Shown in pieces: positions 17,680 to 21,446 of a DNA stretch of 21,446 nucleotides. The notes below the pieces were generated by a model. It made no database searches. It was not told where the DNA came from and saw only the letters and a program-made list of their open reading frames with translations. Source of the stretch: Alphaproteobacteria bacterium (GTDB taxonomy: Bacteria; Pseudomonadota; Alphaproteobacteria; Kiloniellales; JAKSDN01); the NCBI GenBank assembly GCA_030598385.1, contig JAUVQB010000002.1, positions 1 through 21,446 of the forward strand, read 5' to 3'. Positions within the stretch are counted from its first letter, which is position 1, and each line of letters opens with the position of its first letter. Both the position numbers and the translations under genes were made by a program.

Positions 17680-18831
17680 ATGGGCGAGAACGTCAAAAAC
17701 TGGAATCGGCGGGCCTGGGCGCTGGGAATGATGAGCGGCACCTCTCGCGACGGCATCGACGCCGCGTTGATACGCACGAACGGCAGGGACCGGGTCGAGG
17801 CCGGGCCGTCCCTCAGCCGGTCCTATGACGATGGCTTTCGCGGTGACCTTGCCGCTGTCTGCCAAGGCGAGCTAGCCAACCCGGCGGAGGTCGAGCGCGC
17901 GCTCACTTTGCGCCACGCGGCGCTGGTCAAGGAGTTGCTTTCGACCCATGCTATCTCGCCGCAAGAGGTGGGGGTGATCGGGTTCCACGGCCACACGATC
18001 GCCCATGCCCCCGCCGAACGCCGCACCCATCAGATCGGCGATGGCGCTCTCTTGGCGGCGGAGACCGGGATCGACGTGGTGGCCGACTTTCGCAGCAAGG
18101 ACGTGGCGGCCGGCGGCGAAGGTGCGCCCTTCGCGCCGCTCTATCACGCGGCGCGCGCAGCGGACCTGACCAAGCCCTTGGCGGTCCTCAACATCGGCGG
18201 CGTGGCCAACGTGACCTGGATCGGCCCAAGGATCACCTCGGGGACCGCAGCCGACGCACCGGATACTGCCGCAGGGTCGCGCCTGCTGGCGTTCGATACC
18301 GGCCCGGGAAACGCTTTGCTGGATAGCTGGGTCATGCGGCATATCGGGGCGCCGCGCGACCACGACGGACTCCTGGCGGCCGGCGGCGAGGTCAAACAGC
18401 AGATCGTCGATCGGTTCCTCGAGGCGCCTTACTTCGAACGCCCGCCGCCCAAGTCGCTCGATCGCGACGATTTCGACCTGACGCTTTTGAACGGCGTCTC
18501 CGCCGCGGACGGGGCGGCCACCCTCTGCGCGATGACCGCAGCAGCCGTGGCGCGGGCCGGGCCGCACCTGCCGGCCGCGCCGGGCCGTTGGCTGGTGTGC
18601 GGCGGCGGGCGCCACAACCCGGTCATCATGGCCAGGCTCGCCCAGCGGCTCGGGGCGCCGGTCGAGCCGGTCGAGGCGGTTGGCTGGAACGGCGATGCGC
18701 TGGAGGCCGAAGCCTTCGCCTATCTCGCGGTTCGCGCCCTCCAAGGGCTGCCACTATCGCTCCCCTCGACGACCGGCGTTGGCGCGCCGACCAGCGGCGG
18801 CCGGTTTTTCCCGGCCGCCCTATCTGGTTGA
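17680..18831 (+). CDS. anmK: Anhydro-N-acetylmuramic acid kinase
   Basis: AnmK hydrolyses and phosphorylates 1,6-anhydro-MurNAc to MurNAc-6-phosphate with ATP, recycling cell-wall sugar in the cytoplasm. It has 383 residues, the usual family length. Visible motifs are GMMSGTSRDGID (16-27), GFHGHT with the following HQIGDG, VVADFRSKDVAAGGEGAPF, LNIGGVANVTW and FDTGPGNALLD with the likely catalytic base Asp206, and CGGGRHNP near the C-terminus. ATG 17680 is weakly supported by a GGGGA about 11 bases upstream. Family members often start close to MSGTS, so the first 12-15 residues are less certain. Divergent pairing with tyrS is, as I recall, common in alphaproteobacteria. Confidence 0.95.
   Translation: MGENVKNWNRRAWALGMMSGTSRDGIDAALIRTNGRDRVEAGPSLSRSYDDGFRGDLAAVCQGELANPAEVERALTLRHAALVKELLSTHAISPQEVGVIGFHGHTIAHAPAERRTHQIGDGALLAAETGIDVVADFRSKDVAAGGEGAPFAPLYHAARAADLTKPLAVLNIGGVANVTWIGPRITSGTAADAPDTAAGSRLLAFDTGPGNALLDSWVMRHIGAPRDHDGLLAAGGEVKQQIVDRFLEAPYFERPPPKSLDRDDFDLTLLNGVSAADGAATLCAMTAAAVARAGPHLPAAPGRWLVCGGGRHNPVIMARLAQRLGAPVEPVEAVGWNGDALEAEAFAYLAVRALQGLPLSLPSTTGVGAPTSGGRFFPAALSG
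18796..18819. repeat. Perfect 9-bp inverted repeat inside the anmK 3' end
   Basis: GGCGGCCGG (18796-18804) and CCGGCCGCC (18811-18819) flank the 6-base loop TTTTTC, 12 bases before the anmK stop. The RNA would form a very stable hairpin, which could block decay from the 3' side or contribute to termination. No U-run follows it. Confidence 0.6.
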
Positions 18832-18845
18832 TAAAGTTCGGCCCC

Positions 18846-18980
18846 AGCCCGCGCGAAGCGCCCGGCTACGCCGCCGCCTCCCGTCCACCCAATGGCATTG
18901 TACGCTGTGGGCGCGCGAAGCGCGGGAGTGCGAAGCGCTCGGGCTGCGCCCGCGCACCGGGAGGGGGAGCGGGCCGGCAC
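18846..18980. repeat. GC-rich palindromic intergenic repeat sharing sequence with the 16150-16298 element
   Basis: The 240 bases after anmK hold no credible gene. Several short segments match the centre and arms of the 16150-16298 element: GGGCGCGCGAAGCGCG (18909-18924) is the reverse complement of a segment there, CATTGTA recurs in a shared core on the same strand, and GGGAGGGGGAGCGGGCCGG (18960-18978) resembles the right arm. GCGCGAAGCGC-type words occur twice (near 18851 and 18911), and GCGAAGCGC recurs near 18931. The CTAGAGC ends are absent. A small CTATC/GATAG hairpin lies at 18988-19002. It looks like a diverged or truncated relative, possibly acting as a transcription barrier. Confidence 0.5.
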
Positions 18981-19071
18981 CGAGACTCTATCAACAAGAT
19001 AGGGGCGGCCGGGAGGAGCCGGCGCAGCCGGGCGCTGCGCGAGGACCGGTCCCGACCTAAACCTAACCGCT

Positions 19072-19737
19072 CTACGACGTTGCGCTGACCGCGGCGTCTT
19101 CGCTCATGGCCTTGGTCAGATAATCGACCACGTGGGCGGCGAGCTCTTCGGTATGATCGCGGAACGAATGGTCGGCGCCGGGAACGATTCGATAGTCGAT
19201 CCGGATTTGGCGCTGATGGTGCAACTTGTGGACCAACTTCTCCACCGATGTCTGAGGCACGCTTTCATCCTTGTCGCCATGAACCATCAGGCCCGAAGAC
19301 GGGCAGGGCGCCAGGAAGCTGAAGTCGTAGCTGTTGGCCGGCGGCGCGACGGAAATGAAGCCCTTGATCTCGGGCCGGCGCATCAAGAGCTGCATGCCGA
19401 TCCAGGCGCCGAAGGAAAAGCCCGCGATCCAGCAGGCGCTGGCGTTCTGATTGAAGGTCTGCAGCCAATCGAGCGCCGAGGCGGCATCCGACAATTCGCC
19501 TTCGCCACGATCGTAACTGCCCTGGGAACGCCCGACGCCGCGGAAATTGAACCGCAGAACCGAAAATCCCCGGCGCGCGAAAACGTGATAGAGCGAATAG
19601 ACCACCCGGTTGTTCATCGTTCCGCCCTGCTGCGGGTGCGGGTGCAGGACCAGCGCGATGGGCGCGTTGGGCGATGTATTGTGCTGATAACGTCCCTCGA
19701 GGCGTCCCTCCGGGCCGTTGAAAATCACCTCTGGCAT
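19072..19737 (-). CDS. Alpha/beta hydrolase (COG2945-like)
   Basis: The 221-residue cytoplasmic hydrolase is of unknown substrate, related to the small dienelactone-hydrolase-like COG2945 proteins. The sequence shows LVLHPHPQQGGTMNNRVVY (29-47) and FNFRGVGRSQG (63-73). The nucleophile elbow is GFSFGAW with Ser108, the acid is probably Asp157 in HGDKDESVP, and His190 is in GADHSF. No signal peptide is present, and length and motif order are complete. ATG 19737 starts the conserved MPEVIFNGPEGRLEG sequence. The ribosome site is weak. It is divergent from cysE and separated from anmK by the GC-rich repeat. In alphaproteobacteria such genes are often near isc/suf genes, but I cannot show a functional link here. 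Confidence 0.87.
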   Translation of the reverse strand: MPEVIFNGPEGRLEGRYQHNTSPNAPIALVLHPHPQQGGTMNNRVVYSLYHVFARRGFSVLRFNFRGVGRSQGSYDRGEGELSDAASALDWLQTFNQNASACWIAGFSFGAWIGMQLLMRRPEIKGFISVAPPANSYDFSFLAPCPSSGLMVHGDKDESVPQTSVEKLVHKLHHQRQIRIDYRIVPGADHSFRDHTEELAAHVVDYLTKAMSEDAAVSATS

Positions 19738-19827
19738 GGCTTACCGTCCAGATCACGACCCCAAAACCGCGCGAGCGCATTGGATGCCGCTTGCGGCCAG
19801 GGTCGACCTCATTATTCCCACATAAGT

Positions 19828-19847
19828 CGTCTCAAGCCCGTCTCAAG
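19828..19847. repeat. Direct 9-bp repeats upstream of the cysE promoter
   Basis: CGTCTCAAG occurs at 19828-19836 and 19839-19847, 11 bases apart, about one helical turn, ending 17 bases before the cysE -35. It could be an activator site. Alternatively each is simply CTTGAGACG on the minus strand and provides TTGAGA -35 elements for the divergent hydrolase gene. Confidence 0.4.
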
Positions 19848-19860
19848 TCTGCCGTTTCCT

Positions 19861-19885
19861 AAACTTGACCAATTTAGTCAGGCAA
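19861..19885. promoter_or_regulatory. Putative type-1 IscR operator
   Basis: The 25 bases at 19861-19885 were compared with the E. coli type-1 IscR consensus (core YYGACT RWWWY AGTC RR). The core here reads TTGACC AATTT AGTC AG, a single mismatch, and about 21 of 25 positions agree over the full site (manual comparison). It covers the -35 hexamer, so binding would repress. The gene for an IscR-type regulator is the second gene of the operon, which supports feedback control. Confidence 0.75.
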
Positions 19886-19893
19886 ACTATATC
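19865..19893 (+). promoter_or_regulatory. Promoter of the cysE-iscR-iscS operon
   Basis: TTGACC (19865-19870) is followed after exactly 17 bases by TATATC (19888-19893), the best sigma-70 type pair noticed in the window. Transcription would start near 19900, leaving a leader of about 100 bases before cysE. Confidence 0.7.
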
Positions 19894-19897
19894 CACT

Positions 19898-19937
19898 GAT
19901 AAGGGCTTCGCCGACAAGATAAGGGCTTCGCCGACAA
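19898..19937. repeat. Perfect tandem duplication of 20 bp in the cysE leader
   Basis: GATAAGGGCTTCGCCGACAA occurs twice head to tail (19898-19917 and 19918-19937) with no mismatch, right at the predicted transcription start. Perfect identity suggests a recent duplication. Each unit contains a small GGC-TTC-GCC hairpin. Confidence 0.9.
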
Positions 19938-19948
19938 AAAGCCTCCGT

Positions 19949-19965
19949 CCCCGCATTGCGCGGGG
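19949..19965 (+). promoter_or_regulatory. Leader hairpin before cysE
   Basis: CCCCGC (19949-19954) and GCGGGG (19960-19965) pair perfectly around a 5-base loop in the predicted 5' UTR, about 40 bases before the cysE start. No U-run follows, so it is not an obvious terminator. It may affect translation or stability. Confidence 0.45.
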
Positions 19966-20003
19966 CGGAAGCTACCGGCGATCATAGCATGATAGGCCGT
20001 AAG

Positions 20004-20774
20004 ATGTTCAAGAATCTGCGCGAAGACATCGATGCCATGATTGCCCGCGACCCAGCGGCGCGAAATCGTTTCGAAGTGGCACTGCTTTACCCCGGCTTCC
20101 AAGCACTGCTGTTTTATCGCCTTTCGCACGCCTTCTGGGTACGCGGCTGGCGTTTGATCGGTCGCGGCATCTCCCAGTTGGGGCGCTGGCTCACCGGGAT
20201 CGAGATCCACCCGGGCGCCAAGATCGGCCGGCGGTTCTTCATCGACCACGGCATGGGCGTGGTGGTCGGCGAGACCAGCCAGATCGGCGATGACGTCACG
20301 CTCTACCATGGCGTGACCCTCGGCGGCGTGGCGCCGAGCGTCGATAGCGAAAGCCAGCGCGATCAGAAGCGCCATCCGACGCTGGAAGACGGCGTGATCG
20401 TCGGCTCCGGCGCTCAGGTGCTGGGCCCCGTGACCGTGGGCTGCGGTGCGCGCATCGGCGCCAATGCGGTGGTCACCAAGGACGTGCCGTCATGCGTCAC
20501 CATGGTCGGCATTCCCGCCAGGACGGTGCAGGCCAGCAAGGCGGGCCCAAAAGACCAGCGCTTCGTGGCTTACGGCACGCCGACCGGCGATATCCCCGAC
20601 CCGGTGGCGCGGGCGCTCGAGGGCCTGCTCGACGAGGTGCAGAGCCTCCGGGCGCGGGTCAATGCCTTGGACAGCAATGACGGTGCGGGCGACCGCATGG
20701 AGAATGTCGGCCGAGATGCACGCGGCGAGGAGGACGATGGGACCGCCAGCGAATCCCCGAAAGGGGAGTGTTGA
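20004..20774 (+). CDS. cysE: Serine O-acetyltransferase
   Basis: CysE makes O-acetylserine from serine and acetyl-CoA, the committed step of cysteine synthesis. The 256-residue protein (from ATG 20004) has the N-terminal helical region ([37 protein letters not shown] in pieces at 6-42) and the left-handed beta-helix with hexapeptide repeats from about 66. Catalytic Asp81 and His82 lie in [12 protein letters not shown], and [19 protein letters not shown] follows. The C-terminal tail after about 215 is long and acidic. ATG 19989 is also in frame, but 20004 has an AGG seven bases upstream and begins at the conserved [10 protein letters not shown]. It is the first gene of an operon with the IscR-like regulator, 30 bases downstream, and a cysteine desulfurase, behind an IscR-like operator. 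Confidence 0.94.
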   Translation: MFKNLREDIDAMIARDPAARNRFEVALLYPGFQALLFYRLSHAFWVRGWRLIGRGISQLGRWLTGIEIHPGAKIGRRFFIDHGMGVVVGETSQIGDDVTLYHGVTLGGVAPSVDSESQRDQKRHPTLEDGVIVGSGAQVLGPVTVGCGARIGANAVVTKDVPSCVTMVGIPARTVQASKAGPKDQRFVAYGTPTGDIPDPVARALEGLLDEVQSLRARVNALDSNDGAGDRMENVGRDARGEEDDGTASESPKGEC

Positions 20775-20804
20775 GGCCTTGGACGACGGACGGGGCAGGC
20801 AAAC

Positions 20805-21275
20805 GTGAAAATGAGCGCGAAAGGCCGGTACGCCGTCATGGCGCTGGCGGACCTGGCAGCCCAGGCCCGGCCCGGCCCGGTGACCCTCTATGACATCGCC
20901 GAGCGGCAGGACATCTCCTTGTCCTATCTGGAACAGCTCTTCGCCAAATTGCGCCGGCACGAACTGGTCAAGAGCGTCCGCGGGCCAGGCGGCGGCTACC
21001 TGCTGGCCCGCGAGCCGTGCGAAATGCCGATCGCCGATATCGTGATGGCCGTGGACGAGCCGGCTGCGAGTACGCATTGTACGCCCAGTCAGCCATTGAG
21101 TTGCCGCAACAGTGAGGTACGCTGCCTGACCCATGATCTTTGGGAGGAGTTGGGCAACCAGATGTACCTCTACCTGCGCTCGGTCACCATCGAGGACGTG
21201 ATCAAGCAACGCGTTTTGGCGACCTGCGGCGCCTTGCCGGTCGACGAGGCCGCGGCGAAGCCGCCCGCCGGTTGA
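20805..21275 (+). CDS. iscR: Rrf2-family Fe-S regulator, IscR type
   Basis: IscR senses Fe-S status through a [2Fe-2S] cluster and represses Fe-S assembly genes when the cluster is present. The 156-residue protein starts MKMSAKGRYAVMALADLA, has the winged helix with ISLSYLEQLFAKLRRHELVKSVRGPGGGYLL (helix-turn-helix and wing in pieces at 37-67) and the cluster motif: Cys92, Cys100, Cys107 and His110 (CLTHDLW). Spacing is C-x7-C-x6-C against C-x5-C-x5-C in E. coli IscR, a difference I believe is common in alphaproteobacteria. The GTG start at 20805 has an AGG about five bases upstream and matches the family start. RirA, another Rrf2 regulator, is the main alternative, but context and the CLTHDLW motif favour IscR. 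Confidence 0.9.
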   Translation: MKMSAKGRYAVMALADLAAQARPGPVTLYDIAERQDISLSYLEQLFAKLRRHELVKSVRGPGGGYLLAREPCEMPIADIVMAVDEPAASTHCTPSQPLSCRNSEVRCLTHDLWEELGNQMYLYLRSVTIEDVIKQRVLATCGALPVDEAAAKPPAG

Positions 21276-21317
21276 CCGCCTGCCGACCGCTGTACGTGTC
21301 GTGAGGCCCGGCCCGTC

Positions 21318-21446
21318 ATGGCTCCCAGCGCTTATCTCGATTACAACGCCACCGCCCCGATCCGTCCGGCCGCTGCGGCGGCGGTAAACGAGGCGCTCGC
21401 GCTCGGCGGCAATCCCTCCTCCGTCCATGGCTTCGGCCGCGCCGCC
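21318..21446 (+). CDS. iscS: Cysteine desulfurase, N-terminal fragment (NifS/IscS family), cut by the window edge
   Basis: Only the first 43 codons are present. The sequence LDYNATAPIRP followed by GGNPSSVHGFGRAA is the N-terminal signature of class V aminotransferase-fold cysteine desulfurases, PLP enzymes that take sulfur from cysteine for Fe-S cluster and thio-cofactor synthesis. The PLP lysine and catalytic cysteine lie beyond the window. ATG 21318 has GAGG 11 bases upstream. It follows the IscR-type gene by 42 bases, the usual first structural gene of alphaproteobacterial isc/suf clusters. The exact paralogue (IscS or SufS-like) cannot be fixed from this piece. Confidence 0.87.
   Translation, partial: MAPSAYLDYNATAPIRPAAAAAVNEALALGGNPSSVHGFGRAA

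Overview
The window is a high-GC chromosomal segment from an alphaproteobacterium, most likely of the Rhodospirillales/Kiloniellales type. This rests on three things: the gene order rne / amidase / PBP1A / prfB, the acidic insertion inside the RNase E S1 domain, and an Rrf2 regulator followed by a cysteine desulfurase as at the head of alphaproteobacterial isc/suf clusters. The taxonomy is inferred from family and synteny knowledge, not from a search. Almost everything is core metabolism. I found no tRNA, rRNA, CRISPR array, transposase or phage gene.

Left part (1-7736): rne runs leftward off the window edge. Divergent from it, across a 573-bp region with a structured rne leader, is a rightward cell-envelope and translation block: a periplasmic N-acetylmuramoyl-L-alanine amidase with an AMIN domain, bifunctional penicillin-binding protein 1A, and prfB (release factor 2) with a textbook +1 programmed frameshift.

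Middle (7780-12808, leftward): an orphan CmcJ/NvfI-family oxygenase-like gene with its own promoter and a possible operator, a DUF455 ferritin-like protein, and glnE (glutamine synthetase adenylyltransferase/deadenylase). The glnE N-terminus carries a 15-bp tandem repeat. Divergent from glnE is a large AsmA/YhdP-like membrane-anchored protein (12881-16153).

Right part: tyrS (leftward) and anmK (rightward) diverge from a compact shared promoter region. The AsmA-like gene and tyrS converge on a 149-bp palindromic element whose CTAG ends supply the TAG stop codon of both genes. A GC-rich repeat sharing sequence with that element follows anmK. A leftward alpha/beta hydrolase comes next. A rightward operon then starts: cysE (serine acetyltransferase), an IscR-type Rrf2 regulator, and the beginning of a cysteine desulfurase gene cut by the window edge.

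The most informative regulatory signal is upstream of cysE: a -35/-10 pair with 17-bp spacing, overlapped by a near-consensus type-1 IscR operator. This suggests that the Fe-S regulator encoded by the second gene controls the whole operon, tying cysteine synthesis to cysteine desulfuration and Fe-S assembly. The transcript leader also carries a perfect 20-bp tandem duplication and a strong hairpin. I did not find a convincing wholly new multi-gene system. The findings are mainly regulatory and repeat structures in a housekeeping region.
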